Positions 21,071-30,034 of a stretch of DNA of 36,325 nucleotides are shown here, piece after piece. The notes beneath the pieces are model-generated. The model had not been told where the DNA came from and made no database searches. It worked only from the letters and a program-made list of their open reading frames with translations. The stretch covers positions 1 to 36,325 of the forward strand of contig JAISKT010000283.1 of assembly GCA_031261295.1 (NCBI GenBank), given 5' to 3'. Origin of the DNA: Candidatus Symbiothrix sp. (GTDB lineage Bacteria; Bacteroidota; Bacteroidia; Bacteroidales; Azobacteroidaceae). The number at the start of each line of letters is the position of its first letter. Within the stretch, counting starts at the first letter, position 1. The translations under genes were made by a program, and so were the position numbers.

Positions 21071-23158
21071 TTATTTGTTGATTGATTTATGAATCGTTTT
21101 TGTTACGGTCGCTTTTTGAGAAGCATGAATTTCTTTTACAATATAAACCCCGGTATCGGACGGTTTTTGCACTTCTACTCCTTGCGTTGTATAATACTTC
21201 GTTTCAATAACCGGATCGCTGGAAGTGACAGTGATGCGTGAATCCAAGCCTGTTGACAGACCTTCGCCATCCAAATCGCCGATAACGGTTATCGGAGAAA
21301 CACCGGAAGATAAGTTTGCTGCAATAAGCGCTTCAAAGGGTTTAACCTCAAATGCTGATGTAGTAAGTAAAAACTTATCCGTCACATAAGGATAATGATG
21401 AGTAGCGGCGTCAATGCCGGTCAGAATTCCTACAGAAGGATTAGCCACAAGTGTATAATTGGTGGAAGATAACTTGTTATTTACGTTCGTATTAGACAAT
21501 GTGGGGCCGGGTTTAGAAGTGAAAAGAACGGTTATTTCACCTGGATCTTCGATACCATAAAATTGGGGGAACTGAATAATATATCCTTCGTGTTCTACAT
21601 AATCTCCTTCTGATCCATCTAATCCGTCATATTTATATGCGAAATGTGATCCATCAGAAGTAGCCTCTTCATAAGAATAACTTTTTAGCCAATAATCTCC
21701 GACTTTGGTTTCATCATTAAATGCCATCAATTCTTCACCAAAATATGTACCCGGAGTATTATCTACAACACTGGCTAATGCAAATGGGAAACCGATGGGA
21801 TACCATTTCTTTTCCGTGAATGTTTTTTGGAGTTTCACTACGCCGTTGACTTCCAAACCGCCGGTTGAAATACCTGTTAATCGTCCGGTGGCGCTATTTG
21901 TGGATTTAAAAATTATATCACCATAAATTTGAGGATCGTAATTGGCGCTTGATGCTGCGTCAGTAGCTTCGATAACAAAATCAGAGAATTGATATTCATA
22001 AGCGCCTATATCTACTGATTTGCCGGAAATACGTTTGTTGAGAGCAAGATCGGTAGTATAACCTGCAATTGCACTGCTGAGACCTGCATTTATACAAGGA
22101 CTACCTATAAGCAAATTATAGTTATCACTTGAGGCATCAGCGAATAGAGGTTCAATTCCTGAGGCAACTATGTTCCCAGCAACACTTGTATGATTCGCTG
22201 CTTTTTCAAAAAAAGAATAGGAAATACTTCCTTTCCGAATATCTCGTTCAGCTTCCTTGACTGCTATATTACCATAAACAATACAGTTTTTGATGTTGAC
22301 ACCAGTTCCGCCGCATCCTACTCCTCCACCAGCACCGTTGTCGTTACCTGTAGTAGTGCCAGATGCAGTATTTCCAACTATTGTACAATTTATAATATTT
22401 CCATTACTTCCGCTAATTCCTCCACCGGCACCAATAGTAGCTTCATTTTGTCTTACTATACAATTTATCACATTACCCGATTGGAGTTGAATACCGCCAG
22501 CACTTCCAGCTGTATTGTTTGATACAATACAATTGATGACAGTGCCTTCATTATAAATACCTCCACCATTCCTGGTCGTAGTTTCGCTGGCGGCAGTAAT
22601 AAAATTACTAAATATTTGGCAGTTGTCTAGTGTTCCCCTATTATTAACTCCACCTCCACTACCTTGTGTAGTATTTCCATAAACTTTAGAATAGCTCAAC
22701 TTACCGCCAGCTGCAATATCTATACCGCCTCCATTGCTATTACCGGTTACGTTACCTCCTGTAATATAGAAACCTTGCCATTCAGAGCCGACTCCTATAT
22801 TAAGCACTTTACCAGAATTACTTGTTCGTTTTAAATACGTTTTGTTGGTTTCTAAATCAGGAATTTGATACAGATCATCTCCTTCTTCCGTTCCGGCTAA
22901 ACCACCATATACTTTTACTGCAACAGCTGCCCCAAAAACGTAAGTATCTGTCGTTTCATAGTCTCCTGCTGCCACAAAGATTTCATCATTTGCGGCAACC
23001 AAAGAAGTTAAAGCCGTTCGTAAAGCTGCAGCATTTTCCCAACTTGTACCGTCACCCGTTCCGTCGGATTTCACATAGATCTGTTTTGCTTGCATGGCCG
23101 AAAAGCCGAATGCGAGCATCAGAACTGTTAAAAATAAATGTTTCTTTTTCATGATCAT
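21071..23158 (-). CDS. Secreted parallel beta-helix surface protein with T9SS tail
   Basis: The likely start is the third codon (ATG at 23152, MKKKHLFL), giving a signal peptide ending MQA. The mature N-terminus IYVKSDGTGDGTSWENAA is typical of Bacteroidetes right-handed beta-helix proteins. Repeating Gly/Asn-rich rungs such as GGGIYNEGTVINCIVSNNTA occupy about residues 100-330 and end with the DIGAYEYQ signature near 385. The second half (about 390-630) is an unassigned beta-rich domain. The end (about 630-695) resembles a T9SS type A tail (YYTTQGVEVQKPSDTGVYIV). The fold is shared by polysaccharide lyases, adhesins and polymorphic outer membrane proteins. No catalytic residues stand out, so a binding or adhesive role is as likely as an enzymatic one. 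Confidence 0.8.
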   Translation of the reverse strand: MIMKKKHLFLTVLMLAFGFSAMQAKQIYVKSDGTGDGTSWENAAALRTALTSLVAANDEIFVAAGDYETTDTYVFGAAVAVKVYGGLAGTEEGDDLYQIPDLETNKTYLKRTSNSGKVLNIGVGSEWQGFYITGGNVTGNSNGGGIDIAAGGKLSYSKVYGNTTQGSGGGVNNRGTLDNCQIFSNFITAASETTTRNGGGIYNEGTVINCIVSNNTAGSAGGIQLQSGNVINCIVRQNEATIGAGGGISGSNGNIINCTIVGNTASGTTTGNDNGAGGGVGCGGTGVNIKNCIVYGNIAVKEAERDIRKGSISYSFFEKAANHTSVAGNIVASGIEPLFADASSDNYNLLIGSPCINAGLSSAIAGYTTDLALNKRISGKSVDIGAYEYQFSDFVIEATDAASSANYDPQIYGDIIFKSTNSATGRLTGISTGGLEVNGVVKLQKTFTEKKWYPIGFPFALASVVDNTPGTYFGEELMAFNDETKVGDYWLKSYSYEEATSDGSHFAYKYDGLDGSEGDYVEHEGYIIQFPQFYGIEDPGEITVLFTSKPGPTLSNTNVNNKLSSTNYTLVANPSVGILTGIDAATHHYPYVTDKFLLTTSAFEVKPFEALIAANLSSGVSPITVIGDLDGEGLSTGLDSRITVTSSDPVIETKYYTTQGVEVQKPSDTGVYIVKEIHASQKATVTKTIHKSINK

Positions 23159-23228
23159 AAAATTTTATTGATTTGTTATTTTTTCTATTATTTGTTTTCC
23201 TTTTGTCTTTATCTCCAAAGTCAGCTCT

Positions 23229-23403
23229 GAAAGAGCGTAGAGCAATAGCACAGGGCAACGCCCTGTGAATGATGGGTTTCGATGAACTCACGCCCTGAAA
23301 GGGCATAAGCCCATTGCTATCGCCCTTTCAGGGCTTGTATTCCGCCATCATTCTAATCCGTAGGGCGTTGCCCTACGCTATTGCTCATAAGGCTTTCAGC
23401 CTT
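23229..23403. repeat. Palindrome mosaic between the two beta-helix genes
   Basis: The gap 23159-23412 holds a series of hairpins: CAGGGC-aac-GCCCTG (23252-23266), GCCCTgaaAGGGC (about 23292-23304), GCCCTttcAGGGC (about 23322-23334), GTAGGGC-gtt-GCCCTAC (23360-23376) and AAGGCT-ttc-AGCCTT (23389-23403). Two larger units are inverted: GAGCAATAGC before the first hairpin is mirrored by GCTATTGCTC after the fourth, and ATGATGG by CCATCAT. The outermost hairpin ends 10 bp from the stop of the upstream gene. No reading frame of merit is present. It is a REP-like composite, different in sequence from the block at 15895. Confidence 0.72.
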
Positions 23404-23412
23404 AACACATTA

Positions 23413-25533
23413 TTATTTGATGATAACTTTCTGCGATTGTCCGTTCCATTGTACAATATACGTTCCGGCGGGCAAGCGGATTTCGGAAATACCGGAAACT
23501 GTTTGCCGGTTGTATAGCGCCCCCGACAAGGTATAGACCGTAGCCGTAGCGGGTTTCGCATCCGGCGCCAGGGTGGAAATACCGACAGTGGGATTTTCTA
23601 CAATGCCGGTAATGGTTACGGTCACATTCGCATGGATATTCCGGATGCTGTACAATCCATATACATCGGGTGCGATGGTTTCCGGTTCATCAACGCCTTC
23701 GCGTAAAGCTTGAACTACCGGCGCCGATTGATTGTAAGCGGCATCCAACACTAAGCGGAAAGAGAAATTAGTGCCGGAAAGGACTTCAGTCGATTGCGAG
23801 GTGTCAATCGTTAGCCCTGCAATGTCTTGCGGAAGGGTAACGGTATAGACCGGATTTCTCTCCACACCGGTAACTGTTACAGTCACATTCGCACGGATAT
23901 TTTTAATGCTGTACAATCCAAAAGCATCGGGCGTGATGGTTTCCGCTTCTGCCGCTCCTTCGCGTAGCGCTTGAACCACCGGCACTGATTCGCTGTATTC
24001 GGCATCTATAACCAAGCGGAAAGCGAAGTTTTTACCGGAAACGACTTCCGTGGCTTGCGAAGTGGTAATGGTCAGTCCTGCAATATCTTGCGGAAGGGTA
24101 ACGGTATAACTCGGATTTTTCTCCACACCGGTAATGCTTACCGTAACATCGGAAGTTACTTCCGTGATGGTGTATGCGCCCTCCACTCCGGTCAGGATTT
24201 CGTCATCGCCGCCCCGGTTGATGCTTACCACCGGTGTCGATTCGTTGTAATCGGCCAGGAGCGTCAGTACAAACTCAAAATCATCGCCTTTGACTACCGG
24301 ATTAGCGGCTGTTTCCGGCGTAAGCAAAATGCCTTCTACCACGGGTAATGTTACCGTGTAGAAAACGGTCTCGTAGGCTCCCATATCAATTCTTTCCCCG
24401 ATAATGCGGGTGTTTCCGGCTAAATCGACCGCCGGATAATCAGCCGGATACGCATCGTCATCGCCGGCATCGACCGCCGGACTGCCTAACGAGAGCGTGT
24501 AACTACCGGTGATAAACAAAGGATCTGTGTTGACGTTACCGTATGCGTTTACGGCGGGCGCCCCGCTAAAGAGCGAGCTGAAAGCATTGCCGCTACGGAT
24601 GTCGTTGTCGTTGGTTGCCGAATTGTCCCAAGCGATGGTATTGATTACTTTCCATGCTTCGCCATTGCTACCGTTGTTGATTCCACCGCCGTTGCCGGAA
24701 GCCGTATTGCCCACTACCGTACAATTCAACACGGTTCCGCCGCCATTGCCGACTGCAATACCGCCGCCGTTGCCGGAAGTTGCCTGATTGTTGATTATCA
24801 AACTATTGATAATAAACGCTCCGGCTTGAAGATCGACTCCGCCACCACCGGTGGTTGCTTGATTATCCCGGATGATGCTGTTGATGATTTTGCCGCCGGC
24901 ATTGTTACAAAACACACCGCCTCCTTGTCCGTTAGATACATTATCATATACCTGGCAGTTAGCCAATGTTCCGGCTCCCTGAATCCAGATCATACCGCTT
25001 CTGTTCCCGGCGGTTTGTGTATTTCCATAAATAATGGAATAGCTCAGTTTGCCGGTTTGAATGTGTACGGCGGCTCCATTGTCGCCTTTGGTGGCTCCTG
25101 TGATGTAGAAACCGGTCCATTCGGAGGCGCCTACGCTCAAGACTCTTTCGCCGTTTGCCGCGTCGCTTCGTATCAAAACGGTTTTGTTGGCTGCCGTATC
25201 GGGCACTACATACGGAGGCGTTCCCAATTCGATCGCTTCTTCGTCTGCACTACCGGTTAAACTGCCATAGACTTTTAATGTCCTGCTTGAGCCGAATCCG
25301 CCGACCGGTGAAGTGCTTCCAACTGCTGTTTCGGGAACTTTGTATTCTCCCGCCATCACATATACTTCATCGTCGTTGGCTGCTACCGAATTAGTTAAGG
25401 CAGTCGCCAGATTCGCTGCTGTTTCCCAACTTGCACCGTTACCGGTTCCATCGGGTTTTACATAAATCCGCTTTGCCTGTACAGCCGATAAGCAGAAAAC
25501 GAAAGTGAATAAAAGGAATAAATGTTTTTTCAT
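23413..25533 (-). CDS. Secreted parallel beta-helix protein with three C-terminal repeats and T9SS tail
   Basis: This is a paralogue of the neighbouring beta-helix protein: signal peptide (1-20), then IYVKPDGTGNGASWETAANL and Gly/Asn-rich rungs to DMGAYE near residue 388. Its C-terminal half is different. Three tandem modules follow, at residues 392-472, 473-559 and 560-646. The last two are exactly 87 residues each and nearly identical (NPxYTVTLPQDIAGLTI at their starts). They look like immunoglobulin-like stalk repeats. A T9SS type A tail (647-706) ends AGTYIVQWNGQSQKVIIK. The gene lies 26 bp after GH31. The pair appears to be a tandem duplication with swapped C-terminal modules. An extended surface adhesin or glycan-binding role is the simplest reading; lyase activity is not excluded. 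Confidence 0.8.
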   Translation of the reverse strand: MKKHLFLLFTFVFCLSAVQAKRIYVKPDGTGNGASWETAANLATALTNSVAANDDEVYVMAGEYKVPETAVGSTSPVGGFGSSRTLKVYGSLTGSADEEAIELGTPPYVVPDTAANKTVLIRSDAANGERVLSVGASEWTGFYITGATKGDNGAAVHIQTGKLSYSIIYGNTQTAGNRSGMIWIQGAGTLANCQVYDNVSNGQGGGVFCNNAGGKIINSIIRDNQATTGGGGVDLQAGAFIINSLIINNQATSGNGGGIAVGNGGGTVLNCTVVGNTASGNGGGINNGSNGEAWKVINTIAWDNSATNDNDIRSGNAFSSLFSGAPAVNAYGNVNTDPLFITGSYTLSLGSPAVDAGDDDAYPADYPAVDLAGNTRIIGERIDMGAYETVFYTVTLPVVEGILLTPETAANPVVKGDDFEFVLTLLADYNESTPVVSINRGGDDEILTGVEGAYTITEVTSDVTVSITGVEKNPSYTVTLPQDIAGLTITTSQATEVVSGKNFAFRLVIDAEYSESVPVVQALREGAAEAETITPDAFGLYSIKNIRANVTVTVTGVERNPVYTVTLPQDIAGLTIDTSQSTEVLSGTNFSFRLVLDAAYNQSAPVVQALREGVDEPETIAPDVYGLYSIRNIHANVTVTITGIVENPTVGISTLAPDAKPATATVYTLSGALYNRQTVSGISEIRLPAGTYIVQWNGQSQKVIIK
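23596..24360 (-). repeat. Tandem coding repeat, two 261-bp units plus one diverged unit
   Basis: Units at 23596-23856 and 23857-24117 encode two near-identical 87-residue modules. A third, diverged unit of 243 bp lies at 24118-24360. The high similarity of the first two points to recent duplication or homogenisation by recombination, and the copy number may vary between strains. Confidence 0.75.
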
Positions 25534-25559
25534 GATACTGTTATTAAAGATGAATAAAA

Positions 25560-28130
25560 TTATTTTGTGAGTTTTGTTATTTCGTACGCCTTTTCGTGAT
25601 TGGCTTTGAAATAGTTGATATATTGATAGAAATTATCCGGGTCGTAAGCGACTTTCAGATTGGTTTCCGCACAGAATCCGGTGATTTCGGGAACGACATA
25701 TCCGCCGGCGTATTTAAACTTGCGGGCTTCGATGGCTTTCTGCAAGACTTTCATTTGCCGGATCAGTCCGTCGTTTACGTCCGCTTGCTGGGTTTTATTG
25801 TATTCGACTACCACTTCGTATTTTGCGGCACAATCGGCGCCGATAAGCGGGATGGATACCGCAAACTCCCGTCCGTAGTACGACCAGTCGGTTTCGTTGG
25901 GGATAACCGTGTAATTTTTATTTACTCCGTTGACCGTTACCGATACGGGCATTTCGACTCCATACAGTTTTACGACCTGATTTTTCGTTGCTTCTATCCC
26001 GGCATATTTTCCTTCCCGCGGATAAATCGTCACCGAATGCCGGCGATTGGCCTTATCAAGTGTTGAAATTACCTGCGTAGTTGCAAATTCCGTTTCGTAT
26101 TTTTGGTCGTTTCCGGCATCTTCGTAAATGAAAAATCGGCCGTCTCCTCCGGGGAAAATCGCGATGATTTGTTTGTCCGGATTTTTATCCAAGTTCGTTA
26201 CTTCGTTGTCGTACATCGGGATGACCGATCCGCTCTTGATGTAAACAGGATATTCTTCGATCGGAAATTCCCTCTCGACTTCCTGTCCGCCTTTCAACAG
26301 CGTTCCGGTATGCCATTCATACCAGTCGTTGCCTTCGGGCAGCCATACTTTCACCTTGGAAAGATTGTCTTGCATGGGAGCGCCGATGGGAGCCACCAAA
26401 ATATTATCGCCAAACAGATACTGACGTGAATAGCTGTATGCCTGTTCGTTGGCGGCATAATCGTAATACATCGGGCGGCAAAGAGAAAGACCGGTTTCAA
26501 AGGTTTCCCGCGCCATGGTGTAGATGTAAGGCACCAATTGATAACGCAAACGGACGGCATTGTACAAGGCGTTGAAATATTCGCCCCGGTATTTCCAGAT
26601 TTCCTTTGCCAGCAGCGGATCTTTGTTGGAGTGCGTTCTCAAAATGGGGCTTAATGCTCCGTACTGTACCCAGCGGGCGTACATTTCGGGTTCAAATTCG
26701 TAGGTTTTCCCGTCTTCGATGAATTTGTGGCCGCCGATGTCGTGGCTCCAATAGCCGTACAACACATTAGAGGCGGTATTTGTAAAATAGGGTTGATATT
26801 CCAGGGTGTTCCACGTGATGTAGGCGTCTCCGGAAAAACCGATTTGATACCGATGGTTGCCCAGACCACCCCAGCGGTGATAAATGACGGGGCGTTTCTC
26901 CGAATTGCGTTGCATATCGGTGAAAAAGGTATAATTCAACCACCAGGTGTTGTTGAGTTTTTCGAGGTCTTTATCGAATACCCATTGTTGCCAATCCAAC
27001 CACCAGAAATCAAGTCCTTGTTTTTCAATCGGATGCAATACCACATCGAACAAGGTTTCCATGAACTTTTTGTTGGAGCCTTGCCAGGGGATATAATCGT
27101 TGTTGGAAGTATCGAAATTCATAGCCCGGGCAAAATCTTTGTATTGCGACTCGAAAGGAGGCATACCAGATGCCGGGTGCAAGTTGAGGGTTGTTTTCAG
27201 ATGTTGTGTTTTTGTCCAGTCGAAAAACTGCTTGGGATCAGGGAACAAACGTTTTTCCCAGGTCCAACCGGTCCAGTGTTTTTTCTGGTCGTACTGATCT
27301 TTGCGTGCGAACAAACTGTCGGTTTCATGCCAATCCATATCGACCACCAATACATCCAACGGAATATTGTATTGTTTGAAATTGGCGGCTACATCCCGCA
27401 GTTCGTTGTCGGAATACGCCCAATAGCGCGACCACCAATAGCCGAAAACAAAGCGGGGCGGGAGGGGCGTTTTTCCGGCAAAAAGCGTAAAATCTTTAAT
27501 CGCCGTCTTATAATCGTTTCCGTAAGCCATGAAATATAGATCCTGCAAATCGTTGTTGTCGCGTTCTTTTACCCAGGCTACATCGGCGTTGTCGAACAAG
27601 AGGCTTTGCGAATCATCCAGCAGTGTCCATCCGTCCCGGGAAAGGATGCCGTCTTCCAACTCCAACTGGTGTTGCGGCTCATCGCCTCTGATCCAAGTCG
27701 TTCCGTCCATGCGGTCGAGGGTGCGCGCCGTTCCTTTCAGGTTTTGCTTTTGTTGCATGCCCGGATTCCAGACCAACGGGTTCTTTTTATTCAAATAGCG
27801 GATTTGAAGGTTGTCTTTCGTGAATTTTCCGGAATTTAATTGGTAAGTCAATTCCAATTCGGCGGTTTTGATCATCAATTTTCCGCCTTTAACCGATCGG
27901 GTAAATGCCGGGACAGGCAAGTTCCGGTTGACCACAACAAAAGAGCGATTGTCGGTAAACTGCTTTGCGGCATCCCATTCCAAACGGATGACACGGGGTG
28001 TGAGAATGGTAAAACGCACTTCGCCTTCCTGTATAACCGCCGAAGGATCGGCAAGCGGGTTTGGGTCTTCTCCCTTTACGGAAAAAATGCCCAAAATTAA
28101 AACGACGGATAATAAAAATATTTTCTTCAT
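25560..28130 (-). CDS. GH31-family alpha-glycosidase
   Basis: GH31 enzymes are retaining exo-alpha-glucosidases, alpha-xylosidases and relatives. After a signal peptide (about 1-20) comes the mutarotase-like N-domain, then the barrel (about 235-560). The barrel carries VLVVDMDWHETD, nucleophile Asp379 in FWWLDWQQW, acid/base Asp435 in FSGDAYITW and the tail motif WSHDIGGH. The DMDWH, WTGWTW and LNLHPASG motifs place it in a PUL-associated branch that is typically glucosidase-like rather than xylosidase-like; this is from memory of the family. A helical extension of about 80 residues at the C-terminus (about 770-856) is beyond the usual domains. No T9SS tail is present, so it is expected in the periplasm. 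It follows a 220-bp palindrome-rich gap and precedes the beta-helix gene by 26 bp. Confidence 0.92.
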   Translation of the reverse strand: MKKIFLLSVVLILGIFSVKGEDPNPLADPSAVIQEGEVRFTILTPRVIRLEWDAAKQFTDNRSFVVVNRNLPVPAFTRSVKGGKLMIKTAELELTYQLNSGKFTKDNLQIRYLNKKNPLVWNPGMQQKQNLKGTARTLDRMDGTTWIRGDEPQHQLELEDGILSRDGWTLLDDSQSLLFDNADVAWVKERDNNDLQDLYFMAYGNDYKTAIKDFTLFAGKTPLPPRFVFGYWWSRYWAYSDNELRDVAANFKQYNIPLDVLVVDMDWHETDSLFARKDQYDQKKHWTGWTWEKRLFPDPKQFFDWTKTQHLKTTLNLHPASGMPPFESQYKDFARAMNFDTSNNDYIPWQGSNKKFMETLFDVVLHPIEKQGLDFWWLDWQQWVFDKDLEKLNNTWWLNYTFFTDMQRNSEKRPVIYHRWGGLGNHRYQIGFSGDAYITWNTLEYQPYFTNTASNVLYGYWSHDIGGHKFIEDGKTYEFEPEMYARWVQYGALSPILRTHSNKDPLLAKEIWKYRGEYFNALYNAVRLRYQLVPYIYTMARETFETGLSLCRPMYYDYAANEQAYSYSRQYLFGDNILVAPIGAPMQDNLSKVKVWLPEGNDWYEWHTGTLLKGGQEVEREFPIEEYPVYIKSGSVIPMYDNEVTNLDKNPDKQIIAIFPGGDGRFFIYEDAGNDQKYETEFATTQVISTLDKANRRHSVTIYPREGKYAGIEATKNQVVKLYGVEMPVSVTVNGVNKNYTVIPNETDWSYYGREFAVSIPLIGADCAAKYEVVVEYNKTQQADVNDGLIRQMKVLQKAIEARKFKYAGGYVVPEITGFCAETNLKVAYDPDNFYQYINYFKANHEKAYEITKLTK

Positions 28131-28156
28131 CTGTTTATAATTCTATTTTTAGTTTT

Positions 28157-28323
28157 CGACCCAACGGGTCGTATGTTTATAGAAAAATGGCAAATCCATG
28201 ACGTTCGACCCCGTAGGGGTCGGATGGGGATAGGATGTAAATCATTGCTATAAACATGTGACCCCTATTGGGGTCGTTTTATTGCCGACCATTCGCTTAA
28301 TCACCCGTGAGGCTTTCAGCCAT
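28157..28323. repeat. Palindrome mosaic upstream of GH31
   Basis: The gap 28131-28350 contains CGACCC-aac-GGGTCG (28157-28171), CGACCCC-gta-GGGGTCG (28206-28222), GACCCC-tatt-GGGGTC (28260-28275) and a diverged GGCT-ttc-AGCC (about 28311-28321). The last is also found in the block at 23389. The first and third units are inverted relative to one another: ATGTTTATAG follows the first and CTATAAACAT precedes the third. No gene is seen in the gap. It belongs to the same REP-like class as the other two mosaics but has its own core sequence. Confidence 0.72.
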
Positions 28324-28350
28324 TGTTTAGTACAACATTGAGTATTCATA

Positions 28351-29964
28351 TTACAATTTTATTGTCTTAAACACGGAAACATTCCCGTTTATATCTTTTA
28401 AGCGGATCAGATAGATTCCTGTTTCCAGGTTTTCTACCGAAATTACACTTTTCGGTTTATTTTTTTTTAGAATCAGATTGCCGGTGAGATTGTACAAGCT
28501 TATTTCACTGATATTTCCGGCATTGACCAATTGAATTTGATTGGCGCCTTGCAGGAAAAATGCTTTGACTGCCGAAGTTTCTTCCGGAGAGTCGATGGCC
28601 GATTCTTCCGACCTGACAATTTCGATGATATACGGGTGCATGGTCATCGTCAGTGGAATTTCCGATACATTTTCGTAGGTTTCAATCGGTGTGGTTCCCA
28701 CTACCGGATTGTACAATTTGACTTTTGCTTGGGGTTCACTGAATTTTACCGTGGCATTGTCGGAATAACCGGCGAAACGTTCCGCCCATACGATTAATTC
28801 AAAATTTCCATTGCTTTTCTGAAGCAGGAGATCGTGGGTGGAAGCCGGTTGGTTGGGGATGGAATAGCCGAATGCTTCCGGAGTTTCCAAAACGCCTTTG
28901 TCATCCAATATCGTAGTCAGGTTGTGCAGGTAGAGAGCGGATTTGCGCGGCACATAGTCTTTGGAGTAGAAGCCAAATGATTGATTGCCGGCTTCGTCCG
29001 AGCGATCCCGCAACAAGTAGATGGAGGTGTAACTCCAGTTCCGTTTGAATTGTGCCAGATACATGCTCATATACATATACCCTTGCATTTCTTCGGTGAA
29101 TTTACCTTCGATGGTGGTACCCGTTTCGGTGGTCACCCGGGGTAATGTTTCCAATTGGGCTTCAGAATAACCGGTAAAACCTTTATACCAGGTTTTCCCC
29201 TGGTTTCCATACAAGCCGTCCACCTTACAATCCGAACCGGGGGAAGCGCTTATCCACGTTTGATTGAGGTGCAGTCCCGAAAAACTCGGATGCACAAAAT
29301 AGTTGTGGATATTTGCAAAATCGGCGAATTGAGTTCCGGCAGGCATGAGCGTGTTGGCTCCCTCGGGTATGGTCAGGTATTGCAATCCGGAGTTATCCGT
29401 TTCGGCGCCGATTTCGCTGATTCCCCACACGGGATAGTTTTTTAATTTAGCATCGCTTTTCACGGCGCTGTATAAGTCGCGTTGGAATTGGGCGACAGGC
29501 ACCCACGTGGCGGCATTTTTTCCTCCGCCTTTTACGCCATCGTACCAAACCGCCCAGTTTTCGCCATTGGGTTCATTCGGGCCTTCGATTGCGAGCAGGC
29601 AATTATTGTCGGCAAGCGTTCCGGCTATGTCGATCACCCGTTCGATGTATTCCGCCGCTTTGCCGTTGGGAACTCCGCTACCTGTTCCGTAAGTAACCTT
29701 AAATCCTTCGTTTCCCAAAGCAATCATGTCTTCCGTAGCAATGAGGTGTACGGGGTTGTAGCCTAAGCGCACCCAACGGAATCCGGTGTATTTGAGGATT
29801 TCAATTGTCTTCTCTAAATTTTCTCCCCGTGTTGAAACGGCTGTATTTACCCCGATCGAATTGAGGAAATCGGTTGCTTTCGTTGCCGTAACGGGATCGG
29901 ATTGAGCAGCGAGTGTCCCGGCGAAGAGAAGAAGTAAGAATAATATTTTTAATTTTGTTTTCAT
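28351..29964 (-). CDS. Secreted clan GH-A glycosidase, family unassigned, with T9SS tail
   Basis: The 537-residue protein has a signal peptide (1-20), a barrel domain to about 450 and a T9SS type A tail (about 465-537, ending TGIYLIRLKDINGNVSVFKT). The barrel shows the clan GH-A signature: probable acid/base Glu131 in IEGPNEPNGE and probable nucleophile Glu280 in VTTETGTTIEG. These are spaced about 150 residues apart, as in GH5, GH30, GH39 and GH79. FRWVRLGYN marks an early barrel strand. I do not recognise a characterised family from the rest of the sequence. Its tail and the presence of GH16 suggest it takes part in the extracellular attack on the polymer. A gap with the 28-bp palindrome separates it from the upstream binding protein. 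Confidence 0.75.
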   Translation of the reverse strand: MKTKLKILFLLLLFAGTLAAQSDPVTATKATDFLNSIGVNTAVSTRGENLEKTIEILKYTGFRWVRLGYNPVHLIATEDMIALGNEGFKVTYGTGSGVPNGKAAEYIERVIDIAGTLADNNCLLAIEGPNEPNGENWAVWYDGVKGGGKNAATWVPVAQFQRDLYSAVKSDAKLKNYPVWGISEIGAETDNSGLQYLTIPEGANTLMPAGTQFADFANIHNYFVHPSFSGLHLNQTWISASPGSDCKVDGLYGNQGKTWYKGFTGYSEAQLETLPRVTTETGTTIEGKFTEEMQGYMYMSMYLAQFKRNWSYTSIYLLRDRSDEAGNQSFGFYSKDYVPRKSALYLHNLTTILDDKGVLETPEAFGYSIPNQPASTHDLLLQKSNGNFELIVWAERFAGYSDNATVKFSEPQAKVKLYNPVVGTTPIETYENVSEIPLTMTMHPYIIEIVRSEESAIDSPEETSAVKAFFLQGANQIQLVNAGNISEISLYNLTGNLILKKNKPKSVISVENLETGIYLIRLKDINGNVSVFKTIKL

Positions 29965-29990
29965 ACGAAACGGGTTAAAGAAGGCTATTT

Positions 29991-30018
29991 GTAGAGACGT
30001 GGCACGCCACGTCTCTAC
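29991..30018. repeat. 28-bp palindrome, intergenic copy
   Basis: GTAGAGACGTGGC (29991-30003), AC, then GCCACGTCTCTAC (30006-30018) form 13-bp perfect arms. It is the same element as the one inside the LacZ-type GH2 gene at 18466-18493, apart from the two central bases. It lies in the 70-bp gap between the FN3/trefoil gene and the GH-A gene. It has no T-tract after it on the minus strand, so it is not a standard terminator. Confidence 0.85.
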
Positions 30019-30034
30019 TGGGCCTCGATTTTTT

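Noticed and set aside
23229..23403. Repeated short units suggesting a CRISPR array
   Set aside because: The units are palindromes of different sequence and irregular spacing, with no constant repeat and spacer lengths and no cas genes nearby.
26727..27539. A 270-codon open frame on the plus strand opposite GH31
   Set aside because: The GH31 frame contains all catalytic motifs; the antisense frame shows no recognisable features.
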